64,000 nt of DNA from positions 62,001 to 126,000 of the forward strand of contig JAHFSA010000009.1 in assembly GCA_023265995.1 (NCBI GenBank), in the 5' to 3' direction. Below the pieces are notes generated by a model. It did not search any database, was not told the DNA's origin, and saw nothing but the letters and a program-made list of their open reading frames with translations. Of the stretch, positions 1-10,859 are shown piece after piece. This DNA is from Perlucidibaca sp. Its GTDB lineage: Bacteria; Pseudomonadota; Gammaproteobacteria; Pseudomonadales; Moraxellaceae. The position numbers and the translations under genes are program-made. The number at the start of each line of letters is the position of its first letter. Positions within the stretch are counted from its first letter, which is position 1.

Positions 1-395
1 CCACCGCCATCCTGTCGCTGCTGCTCGGCGCCATCGCCGGCATCTCGCTGCTGGTCGGCGGCATCGGCATCATGAACATCATGCTGGTGTCGGTCACCGA
101 GCGCACCCGCGAGATCGGCATCCGCATGGCCATAGGCGCGCGTCCGGGCGCCATCCGCATGCAGTTCCTGCTCGAGGCGGTGATGATTTCGCTGGTGGGC
201 TGCCTGCTCGGCGTGGTGGTCGGTGTGGTCGGCGCCTACGCCGCCGCCATGGCCTTCGACCTGCTGGTGATCGTGACCATGAGCTCCATGCTGCTGGCCT
301 TCGGCGTGGCCGGCGCCATCGGCATCTTCTTCGGCTTCTACCCGGCCAACCGCGCCGCGCAGCTCAAGCCCATCGAAGCCCTGCGCTTCCAGTGA
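1..395 (+). CDS. MacB-type ABC transporter permease, C-terminal part (5' truncated by window edge)
   Basis: The reading frame is open from base 3 to the TGA at 393-395, so about 130 C-terminal residues are visible. The segment [20 protein letters not shown] is the hallmark of the FtsX/MacB permease domain. It is followed by two hydrophobic stretches and a short tail ending in EALRFQ. MacB-family proteins are inner-membrane parts of tripartite exporters driven by ATP through a mechanotransmission fold. The ATPase half and the periplasmic domain lie outside the window, so the substrate and any partner adaptor cannot be judged. A LolC/E-like role is less likely from the motif. Confidence 0.85.
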   Translation, partial: TAILSLLLGAIAGISLLVGGIGIMNIMLVSVTERTREIGIRMAIGARPGAIRMQFLLEAVMISLVGCLLGVVVGVVGAYAAAMAFDLLVIVTMSSMLLAFGVAGAIGIFFGFYPANRAAQLKPIEALRFQ

Positions 396-437
396 GTCCG
401 TCCCGTCGCCATCGCGGCGACGGCGGACTCGCCATGC

Positions 438-761
438 TCAGACCGCCTCGCCGACCATGGGCAGCTTCATGCCCAGGTTGTTGACCACGTCCTGCCGGTG
501 CGCCTCGTCGAGGGCACGGACCTTGTAGTCCTGCACCAGCAGTTCCTGAATGAACAGCTTGTTGTAGATGAACATGAAGATGATGTTGGTGAGGCCGGCA
601 CTGAACAGCCAGAGCGCCAGGATGATCAGCCCCCACTTGATGTCGCCACGCAGAAACGGCGGCACGAAGCCGAAAAACAGCACAGTCCACGACACCCCTA
701 CCGGCGCCTCCTTCTGCGCACCGGTCTGTGCGTTTTCCATCAACATCTTGGTGAATGCCAT
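438..761 (-). CDS. Small inner-membrane protein of unknown function
   Basis: Encodes about 107 residues. I chose the ATG at 761 because AGGAG lies 6 nt upstream; an in-frame ATG at 785 has no such site. The N-terminal third is polar. One hydrophobic segment (VSWTVLFFGFVPPFL) is followed by a charged RGDIKWG turn and a second segment (LIILALWLFSAGLTNIIFMF). A polar C-terminal tail of about 45 residues follows. The layout suggests a two-span membrane protein. It lies 20 bases downstream of the ElyC-like gene on the same strand and may be co-transcribed with it. I do not recognise the family. Confidence 0.7.
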   Translation of the reverse strand: MAFTKMLMENAQTGAQKEAPVGVSWTVLFFGFVPPFLRGDIKWGLIILALWLFSAGLTNIIFMFIYNKLFIQELLVQDYKVRALDEAHRQDVVNNLGMKLPMVGEAV

Positions 762-781
762 GTCCTGCTCCTGGCTTGCGA

Positions 782-1576
782 TCATGTCGCCATTCTAACC
801 GCATCCGGGACTCGGTGCAGACGGTCACGCAACATGCCCAGCCACTCGTGCAGGGCGCGGCAGCTGTCGCCGAGCGCCTCCTGCTGCGGCAGCCAGCGCT
901 GCAGCCTGCCCATGGCGGCGGCATCGGGGGTGAACTGGGTCGGCGCCGGCAACACATCGAAGCCGGCACGGCGGAAGTCCGCCATGGCGCGCGGCAGATG
1001 CGAGGCATGACTGACCAGCACGATGCGGCGCAGGCCCAGCGGGTGCAGCTGGCCGGCACTCAGCTCGGCATTCTCGCGCGTGGTGCGCGCCATCGGCTCG
1101 AGCCAGCGCACCGGCACGCCGAAATCGTCACGCAGGCTTTCCGCCATGAATTCGGCCTCCGCTCGCTGACCGCCGAGCGGGCTGCCGCCAGTGACCAGCA
1201 GCGGCAGACCGGACTGGCGCTGCACATGCGCGGCATAGCGCAGGCGCGTCAGCGTCTGCGGGCTGGCGACATCCTGACCGGCGAATTCGGGCGCCTGCGG
1301 CGTACGACCGCCACCCAGCACCACCACGGCCTGATAGCCGGCGGCCTTGAGCTGAGCGAGATCCTGCAAGGGCAGCACGCGCGCCTCCAGCGGACGCGCC
1401 AGCCAGCCAGCCCCCACCGGGGTCGCCAGGACATAGAGCGAAGCCAGCGCCAGCACGGCCATGACTGCCGCCAGCCGGCGCCGGCCGCGCCAGGCCAGCA
1501 GCAGCGCGAGCAGCCCGAGCAGGAGCTGGCTGCCGGGCGGCAGCAGGAAAAGATGGACGATCTGGGTGAGCAGCAT
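782..1576 (-). CDS. YdcF/ElyC-type DUF218 membrane protein
   Basis: About 264 residues. The start at 1576 follows a GAGGAC Shine-Dalgarno sequence; the longer frame up to 1708 would overlap the leuS leader. The N-terminus carries two hydrophobic segments (LLTQIVHLFLLPPGSQLLLG and LAAVMAVLALASLYVL). The DUF218 core follows, with the strand and turn VVVLGGGR, the segment LLVTGGSP, and EPMARTTRENA. This architecture and length resemble ElyC, an envelope-biogenesis factor linked to lipid-carrier metabolism; other DUF218 proteins are uncharacterised. It is transcribed away from leuS. Confidence 0.8.
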   Translation of the reverse strand: MLLTQIVHLFLLPPGSQLLLGLLALLLAWRGRRRLAAVMAVLALASLYVLATPVGAGWLARPLEARVLPLQDLAQLKAAGYQAVVVLGGGRTPQAPEFAGQDVASPQTLTRLRYAAHVQRQSGLPLLVTGGSPLGGQRAEAEFMAESLRDDFGVPVRWLEPMARTTRENAELSAGQLHPLGLRRIVLVSHASHLPRAMADFRRAGFDVLPAPTQFTPDAAAMGRLQRWLPQQEALGDSCRALHEWLGMLRDRLHRVPDAVRMAT

Positions 1577-1578
1577 GA

Positions 1579-4356
<2,778 letters not shown>

Positions 4357-4385
4357 TGATCGCCGCCGATCCTGGAGAACACCGC

Positions 4386-4919
4386 ATGCGTATCTTTTGG
4401 CTGTCCCTGCTGGCTCTGGTGCTGAGCGCCTGCGGCTTCCACCTGCGCGGCAACTACGCGCTGCCGCCGCAGCTGAGCCCGATCGCCGTGAAGACCTCGG
4501 TGGTGCCCCTCGAGCGCGATCTCGTCGCCGGCGTCCAGCGCATGGGCGGCGTCGTTGCCGCCGACGCGCCGCTGGCCCTGCACGTCATCAACGAGCGCAT
4601 CAACCGCCAGACCTCGACCATCGACAGCCGCGCCAAGGCCGCCGAGTACACGCTGTTCTATGAAGTCGAATGCCAGCTCAAGTACGCCAGCGGCATTCCG
4701 GCCGAGCCGTCGCGCACCATACGTCTGCGTCGCACCTACCAGTTCGACAACACCCGCATCGTCGGCAAGTACGAGGAAGAGAACAACCTCGTCGACGACC
4801 TGCGCCAGCAGGCCGTGGGTCAGATACTGTCGCGCCTGGCACGCATCAAGGTCAGCGAACTGAGCCCGGACTCTCCGGCAGCGGAGGCCGCTCCGGCTGC
4901 CGCTCCGGTCGCGCCCTGA
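4386..4919 (+). CDS. lptE: LPS-assembly lipoprotein LptE
   Basis: 177 residues. It starts at the ATG at 4386, behind GGAGAA. A lipoprotein signal ends in LVLSAC, so Cys16 should be lipidated. The mature part begins GFHLRGNYALP, the typical start of LptE (RlpB). LptE plugs the LptD barrel in the outer membrane and helps deliver LPS to the surface. The C-terminus has an Ala/Pro-rich tail that is not part of the fold. The position between leuS and holA is the classical gammaproteobacterial arrangement. Confidence 0.95.
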   Translation: MRIFWLSLLALVLSACGFHLRGNYALPPQLSPIAVKTSVVPLERDLVAGVQRMGGVVAADAPLALHVINERINRQTSTIDSRAKAAEYTLFYEVECQLKYASGIPAEPSRTIRLRRTYQFDNTRIVGKYEEENNLVDDLRQQAVGQILSRLARIKVSELSPDSPAAEAAPAAAPVAP

Positions 4920-4935
4920 TCCGTCAGGCCAGGGC

Positions 4936-5961
4936 ATGAAGCTGCGTCCCGAGCAACTCGAACGACACCTGCGCGAACCGCTGCGGCCGGTCTATGTCGT
5001 CAGCGGTGACGAGCCCCTGCTGCTGCAGGAAAGCGCCGACGCCATCCGCAAGGCCGCCGCCGCCCAGGGCTACAGCGAACGCGAGCGCCACAGCATCGAG
5101 CGCGGCTTCGACTGGAATGCCCTGCTCGCCGGCAGCAACTCCCTGTCCCTGTTCGCCGAACGCAAGCTGCTCGAGCTGCGCTTCTCCGGCAAGCCCGATG
5201 CCGCTGCCGCCGAGGCGCTGATCGAGCTCGCCCGGCGCCCGCCGGAAGACACCGTGCTGCTCATCCTGCTGCCCAAGCTCGATGGCGCCGCGCAGAAATC
5301 GAAATGGCTGACCGCGCTCGATGACGCCGGCATCAGCATCACGCTCTACGCCGTCGATGCCGCCGCCTTCCAGGGCTGGCTGCAGACGCGCGCGCAGCAG
5401 CTCGGCCTGCGCCTGCAGGCGGATGCCCTGCAGCTGCTAGCCGAACGCACCGAAGGCAACCTGCTGGCCGCGGCCCAGACCCTGGAAAAGCTGCGCCTGC
5501 TGAGCGACAGCGATGAAGTCGACATCGAGGCCGTGGCCAGCATGGTCAGCGACAGCGCGCGCTACTCGGTGTTCGACCTCGCCGATGCCGTGCTGCTCGG
5601 CGACGCGCCGCGCGTGGCCCGCCTCATGCTCGGCCTGGAAGCCGAAGGCCAGGCCGAATCCGTGGTGCTGTGGGCACTGCAGAAGGATCTGCGCGCGCTC
5701 ACCCTGGCCGCCGAACAGATGCACAGCCAGGGTCAGCGCTCGCCTTCGCCGCAGCTGCTCGGCCAGCTCGGCTTCTGGGCCAAGCGCCAGGGTCCGGCCC
5801 AGCAGGCGTTGCGCCGGCTGTCGCTGATCCGCCTGCAGCGTCTCAGCAGCGGCATCATCGAGGTCGACAAGGCGATCAAGGGGCAGTCTCCGGAGCGCGC
5901 CTGGGATGCCCTGCTGCGGCTGGGCATGGCCATGGCCGGCCGGCCGCTGTTTGCCGGCTGA
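4936..5961 (+). CDS. holA: DNA polymerase III delta subunit
   Basis: 341 residues, the same size as E. coli HolA (343). The N-terminus MKLRPEQLERHL and the segment YVVSGDEPLLLQESADAIR are characteristic. The middle reads LLILLPKLDGAAQKSKW, and the C-terminal helical clamp-loader domain contains LADAVLLGD. Delta opens the beta clamp within the clamp loader. It starts 16 bases after lptE and is probably in the same transcript as leuS-lptE. Confidence 0.95.
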   Translation: MKLRPEQLERHLREPLRPVYVVSGDEPLLLQESADAIRKAAAAQGYSERERHSIERGFDWNALLAGSNSLSLFAERKLLELRFSGKPDAAAAEALIELARRPPEDTVLLILLPKLDGAAQKSKWLTALDDAGISITLYAVDAAAFQGWLQTRAQQLGLRLQADALQLLAERTEGNLLAAAQTLEKLRLLSDSDEVDIEAVASMVSDSARYSVFDLADAVLLGDAPRVARLMLGLEAEGQAESVVLWALQKDLRALTLAAEQMHSQGQRSPSPQLLGQLGFWAKRQGPAQQALRRLSLIRLQRLSSGIIEVDKAIKGQSPERAWDALLRLGMAMAGRPLFAG

Positions 5962-6004
5962 GCAAGACCGGGTAACCTGCGGCGACCACGACACGGGAGC
6001 CGCC

Positions 6005-6805
6005 ATGAGCCTGCAAACCATTCTCGACAGCCTGACCAGCCAGCCCGGGCAAGCCGAAACCGTCATCACCATTCCGTCCGGCTGGACCCAGGGCCGCGCC
6101 ACCTTCGGCGGTCTGGTCGCCGCCATCATGCAGGCGCATCTGCAGCGCAGCCTGGGCGAGGAGCGCCCCCTGCGCTCGGCCAACATCATCTTCGTCGGCC
6201 CGGCCGCGCCGGGCGAAGTCACCCTGCGCAGCGAGCTCATCCGCAGTGGCAAGTCGGTGCTGCAGGCCGAGTGCCGCATGCTCCAGAACGGTGCCGTGGT
6301 CGGCCTGATGACCGCCTGCTTCGGCAACTCGCGCGAGTCCAGGCTGCACATTCCGGCAGCGCCGGCGCCGAGCTTCCGCGCCCCCGATGACTGTCGCACG
6401 CAGCCCTTCATTCCCGGTCTCACGCCGGAGTTCCTGCAGCACTTCGATTTGCGTCGCGATCGCGGCGATCTGCCCTTCACCGGAGGCACTTCTGCCGAGA
6501 TCGCCGGTTGGGTGCGTCTGCGCGAGCCCGTCGCCGACATCAATGCCGCTGTGGTCATGGCCCTGATCGACGCCTGGCCACCGACCGTCATCGGCATGTT
6601 CGATACCCTGGCGCCGATCAGCACGCTGAGCTGGTCAATGGAGTTCCTGGCGCCGGCACAGGCCATCGCCGCGGATGGCTGGTGGCAGTATCTGGCCGAT
6701 ACCGACTGCTCGCGCGACGGCTATGTCAACGCGCACTCGTCGCTGTGGTCGCCGACCGGCGAGCTGGTGGCCATCAACCGCCAGACCGTGACGATCTTCT
6801 ACTGA
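6005..6805 (+). CDS. Acyl-CoA thioesterase-like protein, double hotdog fold
   Basis: 266 residues, starting at 6005 behind GGGAG. The N-terminal part (GRATFGGLVAAIMQAHLQRS) and the later segment SAEIAGWVRLREP are typical of TesB-like two-hotdog thioesterases (4HBT_3 type). These hydrolyse acyl-CoA to free acid and CoA. A C-terminal patch (STLSWSMEFLAPAQAIAADG) resembles the second hotdog. The natural acyl chain is unknown. It follows holA after 43 bases, with no terminator seen between them. Confidence 0.85.
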   Translation: MSLQTILDSLTSQPGQAETVITIPSGWTQGRATFGGLVAAIMQAHLQRSLGEERPLRSANIIFVGPAAPGEVTLRSELIRSGKSVLQAECRMLQNGAVVGLMTACFGNSRESRLHIPAAPAPSFRAPDDCRTQPFIPGLTPEFLQHFDLRRDRGDLPFTGGTSAEIAGWVRLREPVADINAAVVMALIDAWPPTVIGMFDTLAPISTLSWSMEFLAPAQAIAADGWWQYLADTDCSRDGYVNAHSSLWSPTGELVAINRQTVTIFY

Positions 6806-6829
6806 GCGCAGGACACGCGGCGGGGGGCT

Positions 6830-7924
6830 TCAGGGCATTTCGCTGACGACGAGACGCGCCAGCACGGCATCCCCGTCACGCAATTCGAGAACGTTGCCGA
6901 CCACACGGTAATCGCGGGTGGCACGCAACGCGGCCAGCAAGGCCTGCTCCTGCTGCTGCAGGGCGGCCGGACAGGTCATGCGCGTGATCATAGGGCGCGG
7001 CACGCTGAGGCGGTTGCCATCGCGCTGATAGGCGGCCTGCATGCGATTGCAGCCGGTGGTGCCGGTCAGGCGACCATCCTGACGCAGCCTGAGCAGCGGC
7101 GGCTCGCTGATGCTGCCGGTGCGCACCCCGCTGCCATGCAGTTCGATCAATACCCAGCTGGTTTCCAGCAGCGGCTGCGCCGGCGATATCAGGTCACGCC
7201 GACACAGGCTGTCCGGCCAGAAGCGCTCAACGGCATCGACGTCGAGATGCTGCACCCGACCACCCGCCTGTGGCAGCTCCGGCCGCCCGCGCACGGCCAG
7301 CAGCCGCGCCGGGCGCGTGCCGGCACGGGCCGCCGCCAGCTCGTTGAATTGCGTCGCCAGCTCGGCACTGCGCGGAGACGGCTGCAGACGCCAGCGCTGT
7401 CCGGTCAGGCATTCGCTGAACCAGGCGCCCTCGTCATCCGGCTGATAGAGGCCGAGCAGGCGCATGGGTGCGCTGAACAGATCGACCTGAGGCTGACGCG
7501 CCAGCACATACTCGCGGATGGAGCGGATGTCGCGCCCCTCGTCATCGAGCAGCTGCAGGCTGCCCTCGTCGCGCAGGCGCAGCTGACGCGGCAGACGCGT
7601 GCCGCCACGCAGAATCAGGCGCGGGTCGTCATCGAGTTCGAGACGCCAGAGGCCGATGTCATGGAAGATTTCGTCGCCGCTGCCGGGGCTGCCGGCATAG
7701 CGGTCGCGCTGGCGGAAGCTGCCATCGCCGAACAGGGTCAGGGTCATCGAGTGCCCGGTGCAGCCGGGACAGGAAATATCGGCGGACCAGGTCTGCGGCA
7801 ATCTGGCGCGCAGCCGGCTGCCGGCGTCGCCATCGGCCCCGGCCGGGCCCAGCGTACAGCCCGCCAGCAGGGTCATGACCGCCAGGCAGATCAGCGATCT
7901 CGCGCGCACGACAACATCTCTCAT
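6830..7924 (-). CDS. Lipoprotein with NlpE-like N-terminal and META C-terminal domains
   Basis: 364 residues. The signal peptide ends in VMTLLAGC, so Cys23 is the likely lipid-attachment site. Residues about 40-130 resemble the NlpE N-domain. They include a CPGC pair, the strand LTLFGDGSFRQRDRY and the segment IGLWRLELDDDPRLIL. The last 110 residues are a META (HslJ-like) domain, with TSWVLIEL, GRLTGTTGCNRMQAAY and MTCPAALQQQEQALLAAL. Such proteins sit in the outer membrane and are linked to envelope stress, copper or novobiocin tolerance in other bacteria; the role here is inferred only. It is convergent with the thioesterase gene. Confidence 0.8.
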   Translation of the reverse strand: MRDVVVRARSLICLAVMTLLAGCTLGPAGADGDAGSRLRARLPQTWSADISCPGCTGHSMTLTLFGDGSFRQRDRYAGSPGSGDEIFHDIGLWRLELDDDPRLILRGGTRLPRQLRLRDEGSLQLLDDEGRDIRSIREYVLARQPQVDLFSAPMRLLGLYQPDDEGAWFSECLTGQRWRLQPSPRSAELATQFNELAAARAGTRPARLLAVRGRPELPQAGGRVQHLDVDAVERFWPDSLCRRDLISPAQPLLETSWVLIELHGSGVRTGSISEPPLLRLRQDGRLTGTTGCNRMQAAYQRDGNRLSVPRPMITRMTCPAALQQQEQALLAALRATRDYRVVGNVLELRDGDAVLARLVVSEMP

Positions 7925-8016
7925 TGACTACATGGCTCCAACACCCGTCCCTGAGCGTGACAAGTCCCTGTTTCCGAAAGCTCCCATGCCCGCCGCCGAC
8001 TGTAAAGAAGTAGTGA

Positions 8017-8045
8017 TCCGAAAAAGCCCGCCACAGCGATATAAT
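8017..8045 (+). promoter_or_regulatory. Candidate sigma-70 promoter for proA
   Basis: A perfect TATAAT box lies at 8040-8045, 35 bases before the proA start. The -35 position (8017-8022, TCCGAA) is poor, so the call rests on the -10 box and its place in the short gap. Confidence 0.45.
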
Positions 8046-8079
8046 GGTTGGATTGCTGCCGATTCCTGGAGACGTCCGC

Positions 8080-9336
8080 ATGGACATCAACGCCTACATG
8101 CAAACCCTCGGTGCCGCCGCGCGCCAGGCATCCCGAGTCATTGCCCGCGCCTCGACGCTGGAGAAGAACACAGCCCTGCAGGCCATATTCGATGCCCTGG
8201 TCGAGGACCGCGCCCACATTCTCGTGGCCAATGCCCGTGACGTCGAACAGGGCAAGGCCGGCGGTCTCGACGACGCCCTGCTCGATCGCCTGGCGCTCAA
8301 CGAGGCGCGCTTCGAAGGCATGCTCGAAGGCCTGCGCCAGGTCATCGCCCTGCCCGACCCGATCGGCGAAATGAGCGACTTCACCTATCGTCCCTCGGGC
8401 ATACAGCTGGGCAAGATGCGCGTGCCGCTGGGCGTCATCGGCATCATCTACGAGTCGCGTCCGAACGTGACCCTGGAGGCCGCCTCGCTGTGCCTGAAGT
8501 CGGGCAACGCCACCATCCTGCGTGGCGGCAGTGAAGCCCTGCACAGCAACCAGGCCATCGCCGCCGGCATCCGCAAGGGCCTGCGCGCCGTCGGCCTGCC
8601 GGAAGCCGTGGTGCAGGTCGTGGAAACGGCCGATCGCGCTGCTGTCGGCCAGCTCATCACCATGCCCGAGTTCGTCGATGTCATCGTGCCGCGCGGCGGC
8701 AAGGGCCTGATCGAGCGCATCTCGCGCGAAGCCCGCGTGCCGGTGATCAAGCACCTCGACGGCAACTGCCATGTCTTCCTCGACCGCGAGGCCGACCCGG
8801 TCAAGGCCGAGCGCATCGCCATCAATGCCAAGACCCATCGCTACGGCGTCTGCAATGCCATGGAGACGCTGCTGGTCGACGCGCCGGTGGCCGGGGCCCT
8901 GCTGCCCGGTCTGGCTGAGGCCTATCGCGCCAGGGGCGTGGAGCTGCGCGCCTGCGAACGCACCCGCGCCATCATCGGCGATGCCGTGGCGGCGACCGAG
9001 GAAGACTGGTACACCGAGTACCTGGCACCGGTGCTGGCCATCAAGATCGTCGACAACCTGGATGAGGCCATCGCGCACATCAACCAGTACGGCTCGCACC
9101 ACACCGATGCCATCGTCACCGAGAACTACAGCCGTGCCCGTCGCTTCCTTGCCGAAGTCGACTCCAGCTCGGTCATGGTCAACGCCTCGACGCGCTTCGC
9201 CGACGGCTTCGAATACGGCCTCGGTGCCGAGATCGGCATTTCCACCGACAAAATCCACGCCCGCGGTCCGGTCGGCCTCGAAGGCCTGACCTCGCAGAAG
9301 TGGATCGTGCTCGGCGACGGCCAGATCCGGCAGTGA
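8080..9336 (+). CDS. proA: Gamma-glutamyl phosphate reductase
   Basis: 418 residues (E. coli 417). It catalyses the NADPH-dependent second step of proline synthesis. Visible family features are [12 protein letters not shown], the cofactor segment TILRGGSEA and VPRGGKGLI. The active-site region [12 protein letters not shown] contains the catalytic cysteine. The C-terminus has [19 protein letters not shown]. The ATG at 8080 is preceded by GGAG. It heads a plus-strand run with nadD 24 bases downstream; proB is not in the window. Confidence 0.97.
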   Translation: MDINAYMQTLGAAARQASRVIARASTLEKNTALQAIFDALVEDRAHILVANARDVEQGKAGGLDDALLDRLALNEARFEGMLEGLRQVIALPDPIGEMSDFTYRPSGIQLGKMRVPLGVIGIIYESRPNVTLEAASLCLKSGNATILRGGSEALHSNQAIAAGIRKGLRAVGLPEAVVQVVETADRAAVGQLITMPEFVDVIVPRGGKGLIERISREARVPVIKHLDGNCHVFLDREADPVKAERIAINAKTHRYGVCNAMETLLVDAPVAGALLPGLAEAYRARGVELRACERTRAIIGDAVAATEEDWYTEYLAPVLAIKIVDNLDEAIAHINQYGSHHTDAIVTENYSRARRFLAEVDSSSVMVNASTRFADGFEYGLGAEIGISTDKIHARGPVGLEGLTSQKWIVLGDGQIRQ

Positions 9337-9360
9337 TGCCGACCACATGACCGCGCGCCC

Positions 9361-10023
9361 GTGATCCTCATCTTCGGCGGCTCGTTCGACCCCGTGCACC
9401 GGGGCCACGTCGAGACCGCCCGCGCGGCACAGCGGGCCGTGGCGGCCACACGCCTGGTCTGGCTGCCGACCTCGCGCTCCCCGCTCAAGGATCGCAGCCG
9501 CAGCACCCCGGCGCAGCGCGAGGCCATGCTGCGCCTCATGCTCGCGGCCAACGCCGGCGACGCCGGCTGGTCTCTGGACCTCGGCGAACTGCATGCCCCG
9601 CCACCTGCCTACACCATCGACAGCCTGCGCCGCTGGCGCGCCGAAGTCGGCCCGCAGCAGCCGCTGGGCTTTCTCATGGGCCGCGACAGCCTGCAGGGAC
9701 TGATGCAGTGGCGGCATTGGCAAGCGCTCACCGACGTCGCCCATCTGGTCATCGCCAGCCGGCCGGGACACGCCGTGGCATTGCCGGAAAGCCTGCAAAA
9801 CTGGCTGGAAAATCGACAAATTTCGCGGCCGGAGCTGCTACAATCGCGCCCCTTTGGCCATGTGCTCCTGCTCGACACCCCGCCCTGGCCCGTTTCCAGC
9901 ACCGACCTGCGTAGCGCCCTGACTGACCAGCGGCCCACCCGGGACTGGCTGGAACCGGCCATCCGGGACTATATTGATCAGCACGGCCTGTACCGTTCAC
10001 CGGAGAACCCAGCAGCCTCATGA
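9361..10023 (+). CDS. nadD: Nicotinate-nucleotide adenylyltransferase (GTG start)
   Basis: 220 residues. The product transfers AMP to nicotinate mononucleotide in NAD synthesis. The nucleotidyltransferase motif [12 protein letters not shown] sits at the very N-terminus, and the second motif SSTDLRSAL is near residue 180. No in-frame ATG exists between the upstream stop and this motif, so the GTG at 9361 must be the start. The stop overlaps the rsfS start by 4 bases (ATGA), which suggests translational coupling. Confidence 0.95.
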   Translation: MILIFGGSFDPVHRGHVETARAAQRAVAATRLVWLPTSRSPLKDRSRSTPAQREAMLRLMLAANAGDAGWSLDLGELHAPPPAYTIDSLRRWRAEVGPQQPLGFLMGRDSLQGLMQWRHWQALTDVAHLVIASRPGHAVALPESLQNWLENRQISRPELLQSRPFGHVLLLDTPPWPVSSTDLRSALTDQRPTRDWLEPAIRDYIDQHGLYRSPENPAAS

Positions 10024-10385
10024 ATCCGCTCGATGCCGACACCCAGCGTCTCTACGACACTGCCCTCAACGCGCTCGCCGACCTCAAGGCGCAGCATGTC
10101 ACCACTCTGGACGTGCGTCCGCTGACCAGCCTGGCCGACATCATGATCATTGCCAGCGGCACCTCGACGCGTCACGTCAAGGCGCTCGCCGATGAAGTCC
10201 AGGTCAAGGCGAAAGCAGCGGGCTTCATGCCGGTCGGCGTCGAAGGCGAGAAGGAAGGCGAATGGGTGCTGATCGACCTCGCTGGCGTCATCGTGCATGT
10301 CATGCTGCCGGCCACCCGCGTGTTCTACGATCTCGAACGCCTGTGGACCGCCCAGGGCGCCTCCAGCCAGACTGCCTCGAACTGA
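10020..10385 (+). CDS. rsfS: Ribosomal silencing factor RsfS
   Basis: 121 residues of the Iojap/YbeB family. It binds ribosomal protein uL14 and blocks subunit joining when nutrients are scarce. The motifs [19 protein letters not shown] and [16 protein letters not shown] are diagnostic. The start overlaps the nadD stop. The order nadD-rsfS-rlmH is the usual one. Confidence 0.96.
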   Translation: MNPLDADTQRLYDTALNALADLKAQHVTTLDVRPLTSLADIMIIASGTSTRHVKALADEVQVKAKAAGFMPVGVEGEKEGEWVLIDLAGVIVHVMLPATRVFYDLERLWTAQGASSQTASN

Positions 10386-10388
10386 TCC

Positions 10389-10856
10389 GTGAAGATCCGC
10401 CTGCTGGCTGTTGGCAGCAAGATGCCGGACTGGGTCACGACGGGCTACGAAGACTACGCCAAGCGCCTCACCGATGATGTGCGCCTGGAGCTGGTGGAAA
10501 TACCCGCCGGCAAGCGCGGCAAGAACGCCGACGTGGTCCGTCTCACCGAGAAGGAAGGCGAGGCCCAGATCGCCGCCATCAACGCCCAGGATTACGTGGT
10601 TGCCCTCGAAGTCGGCGGCCGCGCCCTGAGCACGGAAGATTTGTCGCAAATCCTCGGGCGCTGGCTGCAGGAAGGCCGTAATATCAGCCTGCTGGTCGGC
10701 GGCCCCGAAGGGCTCTCCCCCGCGGCGCGCGCCCGCGCCGACATGCAATGGTCACTGTCCCGCCTGACCCTGCCGCACCCCATGGTGCGCGTGCTGCTGG
10801 CGGAGCAGATCTATCGTGCCTGGACCCTGCTCAAGGGCCACCCCTACCATCGCTGA
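10389..10856 (+). CDS. rlmH: 23S rRNA (pseudouridine1915-N3)-methyltransferase
   Basis: 155 residues, exactly the E. coli RlmH length. This SPOUT-fold methyltransferase modifies position 1915 in helix 69. The SAM-binding knot is visible as LLVGGPEGLSP, followed by the C-terminal LLAEQIYRAWTLLKGHPYHR. The start codon is GTG at 10389, three bases after the rsfS stop. Confidence 0.96.
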   Translation: MKIRLLAVGSKMPDWVTTGYEDYAKRLTDDVRLELVEIPAGKRGKNADVVRLTEKEGEAQIAAINAQDYVVALEVGGRALSTEDLSQILGRWLQEGRNISLLVGGPEGLSPAARARADMQWSLSRLTLPHPMVRVLLAEQIYRAWTLLKGHPYHR

Positions 10857-10859
10857 GCC

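Noticed and set aside
7921-9819. 632-residue minus-strand frame opposite proA and nadD
   Set aside because: It spans two well-identified genes on the plus strand and lacks any known domain.
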